From: an uncultured Verrucomicrobiota bacterium
Lineage (GTDB): Bacteria > Verrucomicrobiota > Verrucomicrobiia > Limisphaerales > UBA9464
DNA: 64,000 nt
NCBI GenBank assembly: GCA_903939515.1
Contig: CAJAHH010000049.1
Coordinates: 46,936-110,935 of the forward strand
Direction: 5' to 3'
Below, one piece after another: positions 17,601-25,870 of the stretch (its first letter is position 1; every line of letters begins with the position of its first letter). Below the pieces are notes generated by a model. The model searched no databases, was not told the origin of the DNA, and saw only the letters and a program-made list of their open reading frames with translations. A program made the translations under genes and the position numbers.

Positions 17601-17778
17601 CCTGGCCTTTGTCCAGCAACAGGAGCGGAGTTTCCGGGCCGACCCCAAGGCGGCAGCGGCGTTAATTCAGGTGGGGCAGGCGTCAAAAGCAGCCGATTTG
17701 GAGACCCGAAAACTGGCCGTTTGGACGACCCTGGCCAGTGTCCTTTTCAACCTCGACGAAACACTCACCAAGGGCTGA
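14698..17778 (+). CDS. Planctomycete-type cytochrome C / DUF1549 / DUF1553 protein
   Basis: The 1026-residue exported protein has the three-part plan typical of PVC bacteria. A signal sequence leads to a PSCyt1 cytochrome-like domain: CFECHGPDKQKANLRLDS near residue 40 with CxxCH, then M-P-P-K-G-P-R-L-T near 100. DUF1549 runs from about 150 to 360 and contains CAECHTHKYDPI, a second CxxCH. A central insert has coiled coil and a carbohydrate-binding-like beta domain (about 380-610). DUF1553 occupies about 690-970, ending with PRTNTPLQALAALNEP. These proteins often accompany DUF1501 and sulfatase genes and are thought to act in periplasmic oxidation or polysaccharide use, but the chemistry is unproven. 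It stands alone here; a DUF1501 partner with another paralogue is at 45.7-49.7 kb. Confidence 0.9.
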   Translation: MKIPLLPEAIALFTGTLLVSQTMAATDFTAEIEPLLIRRCFECHGPDKQKANLRLDSRAAAFQAAESGKVVLEVGKPETSELIRRVTATDPDEVMPPKGPRLTPAEVASLTRWIREGAVWPDSNIQKHWSFQAPIRPIPPENLPKTATLQNPIDRFIVARLAKEGLQQQPEADRANLIRRVSLDLTGLPPEPSEISAFLADKSPRAFETLVDRLLASPHYGEHMARGWLDLARYADSNGYQVDLARSIWPYRQWVIEAFNKNQPFDQFTIDQLAGDLLPQPTLAQRVATGFNRNTKVNDEGGGDAEEYRTKAVKDRVATVGTAWLGLSLNCAECHTHKYDPITHEEYYRFYSFFNNSSDSGNYSLGPSVEVPKPDLTDMDAHLSRRLQETRDELSRIEKELQKSQAVWEKSVARKADPWRTLQLVNPQSTGGSSYTNLPDGSLLGTGVNAIYDTITVEAETDLTGITAVLLEVLPDPSLPKNGPGRWGASGNFILDEFSFAAAPMKGAAPANTNLFFSSATADWEQQYYKAEHAIDRNSKTGWSIGPRFGQRHFLIARLQDPTGYRGGSRLTFRFDHYHGNSHCIGRFRISVTTEKDPQRQWPLPEDVRVAASRSSQERSTEQSALLAASQRSASEKVRTLERELFVLEQSRRQRAAQKFTTLVMQERSEPQPRETYIHLRGDFLTKGKVVQPGIPAVFPPLPAGLPANRLTLARWLVDPANPLTARVTVNRFWERCFGTGLVKTSEDFGRQGELPSHPELLDWLATEFIASGWDVKALQKLIVMSATYRQSAATDATRQEKDFYNRFLSRGPRFRMDAEMIRDHALAVSGLLHHKVGGPSVYPVQVPNLWKEIGFLRPEIGMDEWPVSDGPDLYRRALYTFWRRVCTYPTLATFDAPSRDVCVSRRPRTNTPLQALAALNEPTLLEAARFFGQRILAEGGPDDASRVDYAFTRSVGRPPTAAEQRRLLAFVQQQERSFRADPKAAAALIQVGQASKAADLETRKLAVWTTLASVLFNLDETLTKG

Positions 17779-17780
17779 TC

Positions 17781-18857
17781 TCAGCCGCCAATGCAGCTCA
17801 TGGAGCGTTGCGGTTGAACAAAGTCGGCCTGGCCGATCCGATGTCCTGCTTCCTTGTGTTGAACCCGGTCTCGCAGCAAGGAGGCCAGATCCTCGTCGGA
17901 GCCACCCCCCCGCAGTAGCGGCTTGAGGTCGTGTTCATCGAGGCTGAAGAGACAGGTTCGCAGTTTTCCGTCGGCGGTCAGACGCAACCGGTTGCAGTGA
18001 CCGCAGAAGGGCTCACTCACCGGAGCAATGATGCCCAACTCGCCCTCAGACCCTTCCAGACGCCAACGGCGCGCCGTTTCTGAGGGATTGGCTGAGGCAT
18101 CGACCGGCAGCAAATTAAACTCCCCGCGCAGACGTTCCAGGATCTCCCGACCGGGAACGACCAACCCCTTTTGCCAGGCACGGCTGGAGTCCAGCGGCAT
18201 GAATTCAATGAAGCGCAGGCTCAGATTTTGTTTCACCGCGAAACGGACCAAATCGGGGATCTCGTGGTCGTTCATTCCGCGGATCACCACGGCATTAACC
18301 TTCACAGGATGAAACCCGAGTTCCCGGGCCAGGCGGATTCCGTCGAGCACACCCTCCAGACCGTCTCGCCCCGTCATCTTCTTGAAGTTGTCTCGGTCGA
18401 GTGAATCCATGCTGAAGCTGACTCGGTTCAGCCCGGCCTTCCGCAGGGCAGCGGCCTGGGATCCGAACAGCGCCCCATTGGTGGTCATGGCCAGGTCGCG
18501 GACGCCTGGAATTTGCGAGAGCGATCCGACCAGTCGGTCGACTCCGTGGCGCAATAGCGGCTCACCGCCAGTGACGCGGACCTTCTCTATTCCTAATTCA
18601 ACGGCGATCCGGACCACCCGCGTGATCTCCTCAAAACTGAGGATCTCTGACTTCGGTTTCCATTCCCGGTGAATAGGGGTGGCCGACGGGCTGGCCGGGG
18701 TTGGGTTCCGCAGGCCGTCGTAGCGGGTGCGGTAGAAATTCGCGGCCTCCTCGGTCTCGGGCAGGCAGTACAGGCAGCGGAAATTACAGCGATCGGTCAC
18801 GCTAACCCGAAGGTCTCGCATGACTCGTCCGTGGGAATCCTGTAATTGCCCGTGCAT
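17781..18857 (-). CDS. moaA: GTP 3',8-cyclase (molybdenum cofactor biosynthesis protein A)
   Basis: MoaA is a radical-SAM enzyme that with MoaC converts GTP to cyclic pyranopterin monophosphate. The N-terminal cluster is C24-x3-C28-x2-C31 (CNFRCLYC). The C-terminal GTP-binding cluster is C-G-H-C with a third Cys in KLRTC, and the protein ends in Gly-Gly (MSCIGG), the catalytically needed tail of MoaA. Between the first cluster and the usual S-F-E-E-I-T-R helix there are about 25 extra residues rich in Pro/Ser/Thr, not seen in typical MoaA. The ATG at 18857 is preferred to a GTG at 18878. It converges with the upstream-coordinate DUF1549 gene with only 2 bases between the stops. No other moa gene is nearby. 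Confidence 0.94.
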   Translation of the reverse strand: MHGQLQDSHGRVMRDLRVSVTDRCNFRCLYCLPETEEAANFYRTRYDGLRNPTPASPSATPIHREWKPKSEILSFEEITRVVRIAVELGIEKVRVTGGEPLLRHGVDRLVGSLSQIPGVRDLAMTTNGALFGSQAAALRKAGLNRVSFSMDSLDRDNFKKMTGRDGLEGVLDGIRLARELGFHPVKVNAVVIRGMNDHEIPDLVRFAVKQNLSLRFIEFMPLDSSRAWQKGLVVPGREILERLRGEFNLLPVDASANPSETARRWRLEGSEGELGIIAPVSEPFCGHCNRLRLTADGKLRTCLFSLDEHDLKPLLRGGGSDEDLASLLRDRVQHKEAGHRIGQADFVQPQRSMSCIGG

Positions 18858-18934
18858 AGCGCCAGCTTGGGCCAGCACGGTGCCGGCCGCAACGCGGAGA
18901 ATTACTGGTGCAAGTTGACCCCAAGGGTTGGGGT

Positions 18935-19699
18935 CTACGGCTTGGGAGCGGTTTCCACCCGGGTGGATCCGTCGGTACCCACATCCACCTTCAAGGGGTA
19001 GGCGTTGGTGGCCGAGTTGGCCGCGGCCTTGGGTCGAATACCTTCCTGGAACAGTTGAGCGCCCTTCTTGTCGAAGCCGTAAAGCCCACGCCGGATAAAG
19101 TCGAGTCGGCGAGCGATGTTGAGCTCTTCCTTCAGTTTGCGGACCTGATCGCGGAGGACCGCCAAGTCGTTAAACTTTTTCTCGAGGTCGGTTTTTTCGG
19201 CGATGAGCCGCTTGAGCTCCTTCTTGAGGGCCTCACGGTCACCCTCGCTGGCGGCGAGCTTCCGTTCGGTGATTTTAATTTGGTTCTCGAGACCCCCGAT
19301 TTGACCGGTCAATTCGCCCATCTTTTTGGTCAGGTCATCCTTCTCTCCCTCCAGGTCGGAAATCTGTTTGTCCCGGCGCTCGATCTCAGTCTTGGCCGCG
19401 GCCGCCGCCTTTGCTGCCTCGGCGGAAGTGCGGGTCAGTTCTCCGGAGGTAGCGACCCACTTGTTGGAGACCGTGTTCAGATCTTCGATGCGCTGGCTGA
19501 GATTGGTTTCGAGGGTGGCATTCACCCGCACTTGCTCGGTGAGCTTGCCCGTCGTGGCCACTAGATCGTTGGACAGGGCCGATTGCTGACCCTCCATGTG
19601 GATCCGTGTCTCTTCAGCTTTCTTCGAGTTCAGAAACCATCCGGTGCCGAGGCCCAGGCAGATAAGCACCAGCACCGCGGGAACGAGTTTGGATTTCAT
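18935..19699 (-). CDS. Membrane-anchored coiled-coil protein of unknown function
   Basis: The 254-residue protein starts with a short basic stretch and one hydrophobic segment (L-V-P-A-V-L-V-L-I-C-L-G-L-G-T-G-W-F), probably an uncleaved anchor or signal. Most of the rest (about residues 28-200) is heptad-rich coiled coil with Lys/Glu and repeated L-x-x-x-I/L patterns, such as DLEGEKDDLTKKMGEL. The C-terminal part, with the motif R-R-G-L-Y-G-F-D-K-K-G-A, is conserved-looking and ends in an exposed tail. It resembles no enzyme. A periplasmic structural or tethering role is plausible but unproven. It reads on the same strand as moaA and could share its transcript. Confidence 0.75.
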   Translation of the reverse strand: MKSKLVPAVLVLICLGLGTGWFLNSKKAEETRIHMEGQQSALSNDLVATTGKLTEQVRVNATLETNLSQRIEDLNTVSNKWVATSGELTRTSAEAAKAAAAAKTEIERRDKQISDLEGEKDDLTKKMGELTGQIGGLENQIKITERKLAASEGDREALKKELKRLIAEKTDLEKKFNDLAVLRDQVRKLKEELNIARRLDFIRRGLYGFDKKGAQLFQEGIRPKAAANSATNAYPLKVDVGTDGSTRVETAPKP

Positions 19700-19829
19700 T
19701 GATCAAATAGGTTTGGACGGCCGAAAGATTCCCGGTCGCTGGATCAATAGACACCGAATCAGTCCGGACATTCAATCTCCGAGCAAGGGCCCGCCTTGCG
19801 TTGGCTGGAGCTCACTTTACCGTGGGGCC

Positions 19830-20507
19830 ATGCTGATACCCGACCGAATGGGGGTAATGATCCTGGGAGAGGCCAGCCTGTTTCCACAGGCCATGATGCC
19901 CCTGTTCATTTTTGAACCCCGCTATCGGGAGATGCTGGCCGAGTCGCTGGAGACTCATCGGATGTTCTGCCTGGCGATGCAGCGGACCGATGCCAAGCGA
20001 GAGTCCCCCTGCCGAATCGCCACCCTCGGACTAGTCCGGGCCTCGGTCCAAACCCCGAACGGAACTTCCAACCTCGTGCTGCAAGGCCTCATCCGGGTCC
20101 GCTTGGGTCGGATCGTCCAAACCCGGCCCTTCCGCCAGCACCTCATCACTCCCATTAAGGAGAACGTGGAGAGGTCCCCGGAGGTGGTGGCTCTGGTCAA
20201 CCGCAGCCTAGACCTGATCGATGTGCGCCTGCGTCAGGATCAGCCGGTGCCACTGGATCTCATTCGGCAACTGGCCTCAGGTGGTCAGGCCCAATCGGAG
20301 ACACGGGTCGAAGATTGCATTCGGGAACTGAAGCGCATCAAGAACCCGAGCCGCTTCGCCGACCTTATCGCTGCTCTCCTGCTGCCCAATCCCGCGGCTC
20401 GGCAAATGATCTTGGAGACCGTCCAACCCGAAGCCCGCCTCCGTCATCTCGTGCTGTTTTTGGCGGCTGAGATTCACCGGGGCGCCTCGGGCGAGGGAGA
20501 GGGATGA
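19830..20507 (+). CDS. Lon N-terminal (LON substrate-binding) domain protein
   Basis: The 225-residue protein is a stand-alone LON domain without the ATPase or protease parts. It has L-F-P-Q-A-M-M-P-L-F-I-F-E-P-R-Y-R-E-M near residue 20, the family hallmark, followed by the beta barrel (G-T-L/L-G-L-V-R-A-S-V, N-L-V-L-Q-G-L-I-R-V-R) and a helical bundle ending near residue 215. Such proteins may bind unfolded peptides; their role is unclear. The ATG at 19830 matches the family start. Its stop overlaps the start of the next gene by 4 bases (ATGA), which indicates translational coupling to the ABC-2 permease genes. Confidence 0.86.
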   Translation: MLIPDRMGVMILGEASLFPQAMMPLFIFEPRYREMLAESLETHRMFCLAMQRTDAKRESPCRIATLGLVRASVQTPNGTSNLVLQGLIRVRLGRIVQTRPFRQHLITPIKENVERSPEVVALVNRSLDLIDVRLRQDQPVPLDLIRQLASGGQAQSETRVEDCIRELKRIKNPSRFADLIAALLLPNPAARQMILETVQPEARLRHLVLFLAAEIHRGASGEGEG

Positions 20508-21361
20508 CACCCGTAACCCATAATCCGCTACCGACCACGCCCTCGACCCATCTCTGGAGCAAGTACGGCCATGTGCTCTCCATGGGCATCCAGAACACAC
20601 TGGTCTACCGGACCAACTTCCTGTTTCGGGCTGCCTTTGGATTAGTCCCGTTGGCGGCGACGCTCTTTCTCTGGGAGGCGATTTATGCCGACAAACCGGC
20701 CGGCGCGGCCATCGGAGCCTACACGCTGGCCCAAATGGTGAGCTACTACCTGTTGGTCACCGTGGTGGATTCGATTACCGCCGTCGCCGAAGACGACTGG
20801 CAAATCGCCGCCGATATCAAAGACGGAGCCGTGAGCCAATTCCTGCTCAAGCCGCTCGATTTCTTGGCCTACCGGCTGTGCCTCTACCTTTCCGGACGTG
20901 TAATTTACACCAGCGTGGCCCTGATCCCGGTGGCTTTCTTTTTGTTCTTTCAGCGGGAATACCTGGTGGGTCCCGCCGAGTCCTTGGGTTGGGTTCTGGC
21001 GCTACTGTCGGTGTTGATGGCGGGGCTTCTGCAATTTTTCATCGCGTACACCGTGGCGCTGTTGTCGTTCTGGGTGCTTGATGTCAGCACCTTCATCTTT
21101 ATCCAGTTCGCCTTCGAGTTCCTGGCCAGTGGCCACCTCTTTCCGTTGGACATCCTTCCGGACGGATTGCACCGACTGCTGCTCTGGTCCCCTTATCCGT
21201 ACCTCCTCTATTTTCCGGTGGGCGTTTATTTGGGCCGCATTCAGGGTGCGGAGTTGTGGCAGGGTTTTGCGCTGCAGTTGGCTTGGGTGGTGGTGGCCTT
21301 CCTGATAGCCCGGTTCGTCTGGTCTCGCGGCTTGCGAAAATACACCGCGGTCGGTGGCTGA
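20504..21361 (+). CDS. ABC-2 family permease, first of a pair
   Basis: The 285-residue inner-membrane protein has about six hydrophobic segments and the layout of the ABC-2 group similar to PF06182 exporters. Features include YRTNFLFRAAFGLV in the first segment, then a cytoplasmic stretch with IKDGAVSQFLLKPLDFLAYRL, and F-E-F-L-A-S-G-H-L-F-P-L-D near residue 205 before the last helices. The D-G/x-G-x-L-x-x-x-L-L-x-P-L/V-x motif in the loop is the typical ATPase-coupling segment. It overlaps the LON gene by 4 bases and runs into a second permease of the same family. No ATPase gene is in this neighbourhood. Confidence 0.85.
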   Translation: MTPVTHNPLPTTPSTHLWSKYGHVLSMGIQNTLVYRTNFLFRAAFGLVPLAATLFLWEAIYADKPAGAAIGAYTLAQMVSYYLLVTVVDSITAVAEDDWQIAADIKDGAVSQFLLKPLDFLAYRLCLYLSGRVIYTSVALIPVAFFLFFQREYLVGPAESLGWVLALLSVLMAGLLQFFIAYTVALLSFWVLDVSTFIFIQFAFEFLASGHLFPLDILPDGLHRLLLWSPYPYLLYFPVGVYLGRIQGAELWQGFALQLAWVVVAFLIARFVWSRGLRKYTAVGG

Positions 21362-21386
21362 GGCGCTGGCTGAACCAATAATCTGC

Positions 21387-22190
21387 ATGCCCTCCTTCTC
21401 TCGCTACGCTGGCATTTATGCCGCGTTGATCCGCTACTCGTTGATCCACGAGATGCAGTTCAAGGTGAACTTCCTCCTCTGGATCGTTGTCGAAGCCCTG
21501 TGGTTTGGACTTCAACTGGCCTTCATGACCGTTCTGTACGGGCATACCGACCAGATCGCTGGTTGGTCGCGGTGGGAGGTCGTCTTACTGGTTGGCTGCA
21601 ACCAGTTCATCCAGCAGCTTTTCCACACCCTTTTCGTCACCAATTTATCCAACCTCTCCGAATTGATCCGCAAGGGGACTCTCGATTTGTTGCTCCTGCA
21701 GCCGGTGAACACCCGCTTCCTCATCTCGGTGAAAAAGTTTGAGATCGGCAACATCATCAATGCCCTGATGGGTCTGGTGGTTATCGTCTATTCGCTGGCC
21801 CAGCTGGGACGAGTGCCGACGTTGGCCCAGTGGTTGGGTTTCGCGGTGGTGTGCCTGGCGGGCCTGAGCGTGCATTACTCGCTGATGTTCCTTCTGGCTT
21901 GCATCTCCTTCTGGACAGTCCGGGCTCAGGGCATCGTCTGGGGGTACTACAACCTCTTCAATATTGCCCGCCTTCCGGCGGAGGCCTTCCCGCGGGGAGC
22001 CTACCGGGCCGTCTTCACCTGGGTCTTGCCCATGCTGTTGGTCTCCAATGTTCCCGCCAAGCTGTTGGCTCAGCGTCTGGCTTCGCCATGGGAATGGCTC
22101 GCCCTGTTGGGCATGGCCGTTGCCTGTTTCGTGGTCAGCGAACTTTTCTGGCGCTTTTCTTTGCGCCATTACACGAGCGCCAGCGCGTAG
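21387..22190 (+). CDS. ABC-2 family permease, second of a pair
   Basis: The 267-residue protein resembles the preceding gene product in layout: LIHEMQFKVNFLLW in the first segment, the loop IRKGTLDLLLLQPVNTRFL as ATPase-coupling motif, and a last helix with W-R-F-S-L-R-H-Y-T. The two probably form the heteromeric transmembrane channel of one ABC exporter. The ATG at 21387 is chosen; a GTG at 21354 would overlap the first permease by 8 bases and cannot be excluded. The substrate cannot be inferred, and the nucleotide-binding subunit must be encoded elsewhere. Confidence 0.84.
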   Translation: MPSFSRYAGIYAALIRYSLIHEMQFKVNFLLWIVVEALWFGLQLAFMTVLYGHTDQIAGWSRWEVVLLVGCNQFIQQLFHTLFVTNLSNLSELIRKGTLDLLLLQPVNTRFLISVKKFEIGNIINALMGLVVIVYSLAQLGRVPTLAQWLGFAVVCLAGLSVHYSLMFLLACISFWTVRAQGIVWGYYNLFNIARLPAEAFPRGAYRAVFTWVLPMLLVSNVPAKLLAQRLASPWEWLALLGMAVACFVVSELFWRFSLRHYTSASA

Positions 22191-22193
22191 CCA

Positions 22194-23321
22194 TTAGCCG
22201 ACAGTGAGCCTCGGAACCGCGCTCGGCACTTTGGCAAAGCGGTAATGGCTGACGTGCCATTGGTTTCCGTCTTGGAAATCCCACAGCTCGGCGCAGGCCA
22301 TGAAGAAGACCCTCCAATAAACCCACCAACGGGTCTCTTGGTCGGCGCCATACGTCTCTGCGAGGATGCGTCGGACTTCCGTCTCGTGGGTGTCCATGTT
22401 CTCCAGCCACTGGTTGGCCGTGCGACCGTAATGCCGACCGTTCACCACCCAGTGCTCCTCGAGCCGCAGGTCTTCGTTGAAGTAGAGCAGCAAATCATCG
22501 CTCGGCATGATGCCCCCGGTGAAAAAGTACCGGGCCATCCAGTCGCTCGGGCTTCGGGGGATGAAGTGGTAGGCATACTCCCGGTGGGTGAAGATGTGGA
22601 CGAACAGACGTCCATCGGGCCGGAGCCACCGGGCGATATTGGCCAAGAGCTGCCGGTAATTCTTCATGTGCTCGAACATTTCCACGGAGACGACCCGGTC
22701 AAACTGCCCATCGCCGCCGGGGGGCTCGAAGCGGTTCATGTCACAGGTGATGATCTTCAGATTTCCAAGGCCTCTTCGGAGCGCCTCTCCTTCGATGTGT
22801 TCCCGCTGCGTGCGAGAGTTGGACACGCCGGTAATCCGGGCGTTCGGATAATGAGCGGCCATCCAGAGCGAGAGCGATCCCCAGCCGCAACCCAACTCCA
22901 AGATGTTTTGCCCATCGGCCAGGCCCGCGCGCTCGCAAGTGAGGGCGAGCATGATGTCCTCGGCCTCGGCCAGGCTTTCCTGGAAGGTATGATAGTAGCA
23001 GCTCGAGTATTTAAAGCGTGGACCGAGGCATAGTTGGTAGAAGCGCGTGGGAACCTCGTAATGCTGCTCGTTGGCCGCCGCGGTCTCAATGGCGATCGGC
23101 AACTCAGACAGCTCTCGGATCAACCGCATCCGGTGTGCCCTCTGTGCCTCGACATCCCCGTGGGCCTCCTCTTCGGCCAATCGCTCCCGCAACAGTCGGC
23201 GGATGCCGAAGCGGATCACCGGATCGGGGAGCACATTGGCCTCCAGCAAACGGTCCAAAAAATTGGGCCCCGAATCCTTCGGAGACGGTGAAGCCGGGGC
23301 GGGCGCGGGAAACGAACTCAT
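22194..23321 (-). CDS. Cyclopropane-fatty-acyl-phospholipid synthase-like methyltransferase
   Basis: The 375-residue protein belongs to the CFA synthase/mycolic acid methyltransferase family. These enzymes transfer a methylene or methyl group from S-adenosylmethionine to unsaturated fatty acyl chains of membrane lipids. The SAM-binding motif is [16 protein letters not shown] near residue 153, preceded by the family block Y-E-V-P-T-R-F-Y-Q and Y-S-S-C-Y-Y, and followed by [12 protein letters not shown]. An [18 protein letters not shown] segment follows. The protein lacks the extra N-terminal domain of E. coli Cfa and is the shorter SAM-methyltransferase form. The ATG at 23321 fits better than the upstream frame. 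It converges on the ABC-2 pair. Confidence 0.87.
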   Translation of the reverse strand: MSSFPAPAPASPSPKDSGPNFLDRLLEANVLPDPVIRFGIRRLLRERLAEEEAHGDVEAQRAHRMRLIRELSELPIAIETAAANEQHYEVPTRFYQLCLGPRFKYSSCYYHTFQESLAEAEDIMLALTCERAGLADGQNILELGCGWGSLSLWMAAHYPNARITGVSNSRTQREHIEGEALRRGLGNLKIITCDMNRFEPPGGDGQFDRVVSVEMFEHMKNYRQLLANIARWLRPDGRLFVHIFTHREYAYHFIPRSPSDWMARYFFTGGIMPSDDLLLYFNEDLRLEEHWVVNGRHYGRTANQWLENMDTHETEVRRILAETYGADQETRWWVYWRVFFMACAELWDFQDGNQWHVSHYRFAKVPSAVPRLTVG

Positions 23322-23440
23322 GACGGGCATCATCCATCGCCCAGATCGCCTCCGGGTCAATACCTCTTGTGGGTCCGATTGCGTTGATGGGAAAGAAGGG
23401 CAAGATTGAACTAATTAGCTCCAACCTCTACCACTGTACC

Positions 23441-24739
23441 ATGTCTTCGCATTGCCTTGCCCTTGCTCTGGCTCTCTTGGGAGCGGTCAGCCTCCATGCG
23501 GCCCCCCAGGTTTCTCTCACCCGGGTTGCTGGCGGCCTGACATCTCCGTTGTCCTACGTGTCCCTGCCGGATGGACGGGCGTTGATCGTCGATCAGCCGG
23601 GTTTCATCCGACTCCTGGATAAGACCGGAGAATTGCGCGAAAGCCCGGTCCTCACCCTCACGCCTCGGCTCAGTTCCCTCAACCACGGGGCCTTCGATGA
23701 GCGCGGAGTGCTGAGCCTCGTCTTGCACCCTCAGTTCCAGAAGAACCATCGGGTCTTCATCTCGTACACCGCTCCCCGCCGGTCGTCCGCCCCGGCCGAC
23801 TGGGATTGCACCCTGCGCATCTCGGAGTTCACCGCATCCCCAGGAGAGCCGTTCACTATTGATCCGGCGACGGAGATCATTCGCCTGGAGGTCGACAAGC
23901 CTTACAGCAATCACAATGGAGGCCGGATGGCCTTTGGGCCTGAGGGTTTGCTCTACATCGGTGTGGGCGATGGAGGGAATGGCAACGATGAGGGCAAGCG
24001 GCCCGAGATCGGTAACGGACAGAACCTCGACACGCTCTTGGGCAAGATCCTGCGCATCGACATCAACACCCCCGAGGGACACCTCATCCCCACGGACAAT
24101 CCTTTTGCCGACGGCAAGAAAGCCCGCCCGGAGATTTGGGCTTACGGTATTCGTAATCCTTGGGGCCTGTCCTTTGACCGCGGGGGTGATCACGCCCTCT
24201 ACTCGGCCGACGTCGGCCAAACCCTGTGGGAAGAGGTCAACGTCATCCAAAAAGGGGGCAATCATGGATGGCGCTTGCGTGAGGGATTCATCGGCTTCAA
24301 TCCGAAGGCCGCCGACAAACCCCTGCCTGAAGTTCCGCAGACGGGTCTCCATGGCGAGTCCTTTGTCCAACCCGTGGCCGTCTACAAGAACCGTAACGGG
24401 TTCAAGAAGGACCCTGAGGCCTATGGTATCAGCGTCACCGGTGGGTTTATTTATCGGGGTAAAGCGCTGCCGGAATTGACCGGAGACTATGTGTTTGGCG
24501 ATTGGGGTCGGATCTGGGGAGTTCCCAGCGGGACCTTGCTGGTGGCCCACCGCCCCAAGTCCGGTCCGGGCCCATGGACTGTGGAACCTCTGCAGCTGGG
24601 CACCCCTTCCAAGATAGCTTCGTATATCATTGGTTTCGGTGAAGACAACGAGGGTGAGCTCTACGTGTTGACCAACGGAAACATTGGACTCACCCCGGGT
24701 AAGGGCGAGGTGTGGAAGCTGGTCCCCAGCGCTCCTTGA
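23441..24739 (+). CDS. PQQ-dependent sugar dehydrogenase (glucose/sorbosone dehydrogenase family), exported
   Basis: The 432-residue protein starts with a signal peptide (M-S-S-H-C-L-A-L-A-L-A-L-L-G-A-V-S-L-H-A-A). It has the six-bladed GSDH fold. Matching family motifs, in order, are ALIVDQPGFIRLLDKTG, L-S-L-V-L-H-P-Q-F, NHNGGRMAFGPEGLLYIGVG, G-I-R-N-P-W-G-L-S-F-D and DVGQTLWEEVNVIQKGGNHGW. Proteins of this family oxidise aldoses or act as aldose-binding propellers in the periplasm. Many lack proven PQQ use, so the enzymatic assignment is tentative. The ATG at 23441 gives the signal peptide directly. It is divergent from the CFA-like gene. Confidence 0.88.
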   Translation: MSSHCLALALALLGAVSLHAAPQVSLTRVAGGLTSPLSYVSLPDGRALIVDQPGFIRLLDKTGELRESPVLTLTPRLSSLNHGAFDERGVLSLVLHPQFQKNHRVFISYTAPRRSSAPADWDCTLRISEFTASPGEPFTIDPATEIIRLEVDKPYSNHNGGRMAFGPEGLLYIGVGDGGNGNDEGKRPEIGNGQNLDTLLGKILRIDINTPEGHLIPTDNPFADGKKARPEIWAYGIRNPWGLSFDRGGDHALYSADVGQTLWEEVNVIQKGGNHGWRLREGFIGFNPKAADKPLPEVPQTGLHGESFVQPVAVYKNRNGFKKDPEAYGISVTGGFIYRGKALPELTGDYVFGDWGRIWGVPSGTLLVAHRPKSGPGPWTVEPLQLGTPSKIASYIIGFGEDNEGELYVLTNGNIGLTPGKGEVWKLVPSAP

Positions 24740-24813
24740 ACCGGACTTTGGGCGGTTACCCCCGACAGGGTTCAAGAATAGACCAAACAATTTCTGGCCA
24801 ACCGGGCGGCCAA

Positions 24814-25764
24814 TCATCCGCCCGGCATCGCCTTCATAGGGGCTGAGCGAAGGGCCAAGACGACCGCCGCCAAGATCAATGCGCCTCCGGTGGCTCGCGC
24901 TAAGAGGACTCGGGGTCCGGAGTCCCGACGTTCTGCGTTGCCGAACCAAGAACCGGCCCACCAAACCAAGGCTAGGCTCCACAGTCCGCGGGTTCCATAA
25001 ACCACATTGACCCCCGCAGCATCTCGCCAGGTGGCGATGGTGCCGGTGATGAGCAGTGCCTGAACGGCGGACAAGGCCGTCGCCAGGCCGATCCAGCGCC
25101 AAGCCTTTGGAGAAGCCGTCAGGGAACGGGTGGCTTGCTGAAAAATAGAGAGATGCCTGGTTTCTGGACGGGCTCTGAACCCCAACAGCGGCAGTACCAA
25201 GATGGATTCGAGAGCTAAGGCTCCGAACAGCAGGGACAGGAAGTTGAGCACCCCGAATTCCGCAGCCCAGATTTGGATCAGGACATCGGTTACCGCGAAG
25301 GCTCCCGCACATCCCAGAGCGAGCAGGGTGGTCCATCCGGCTCGGCGACCGGGTTTCAAATCGGTGAGTCCAGTAATTAAGACACCAGCACTGGTTAGGG
25401 CCGCCGCCGTCAATTGACCCTCCGACAGCGGCCACCCGAATGCAAAACGAGCAATTAGGGCGACAAATACAACCTTCACCCCGAGCAGGGGTGTGGCCAC
25501 AGAGACATCCCCCATCCGCAGGGCAGCCACATTGAACAAGTGCCCTACGATGAAGGTGGCCGCAGTTAGGAAGGGCAGGTGCAGGCGGTCCCAAGGAATA
25601 GGGTTGGGATCCCAGGCCATGAGCGGCAGGAATAGCACGCCGAGAATAACATTGTTAACTACAACCGCATGGGACAGTGACGCCCCCTCTGCGAAGGCAC
25701 GCTTAAAGACCAACGAACCGGCGGCGAAGGCGATGGCGGCAATCAGCGGGAGAATCAGTTGCAT
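24814..25764 (-). CDS. DMT superfamily (EamA-like) transporter
   Basis: The 316-residue protein has about ten hydrophobic segments in two halves, as in drug/metabolite (DMT) transporters. It begins with I-L-P-L-I-A-A-I-A-F-A-A-G-S-L-V-F-K-R and has A-A-L-R-M-G-D-V-S-V-A-T-P-L-L-G-V-K-V-V-F-V-A at the end of the first repeat, similar to the conserved EamA A-L-x-x-x-x-A-x-x-x-x-P-L motif. The second half has the corresponding V-V-Y-G-T-R-G-L-W-S. Transport substrate and direction are unknown. It is convergent with the sugar dehydrogenase gene. Confidence 0.8.
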   Translation of the reverse strand: MQLILPLIAAIAFAAGSLVFKRAFAEGASLSHAVVVNNVILGVLFLPLMAWDPNPIPWDRLHLPFLTAATFIVGHLFNVAALRMGDVSVATPLLGVKVVFVALIARFAFGWPLSEGQLTAAALTSAGVLITGLTDLKPGRRAGWTTLLALGCAGAFAVTDVLIQIWAAEFGVLNFLSLLFGALALESILVLPLLGFRARPETRHLSIFQQATRSLTASPKAWRWIGLATALSAVQALLITGTIATWRDAAGVNVVYGTRGLWSLALVWWAGSWFGNAERRDSGPRVLLARATGGALILAAVVLALRSAPMKAMPGG

Positions 25765-25870
25765 CGGGCGCGCTCAAGCTCCGTTACTACAGAAAAACAC
25801 TCAATCTCAACCGTTTCCGAGCTTGGGACTTCAAATCTGTCCGAGAGGTTTGTACAGTCTCAGGCTGTCG

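Noticed and set aside
23411..25594. A 727-codon minus-strand frame under the sugar dehydrogenase
   Set aside because: It runs antisense to a clear GSDH gene and into the DMT gene in another frame, with biased composition typical of GC-rich shadow frames.
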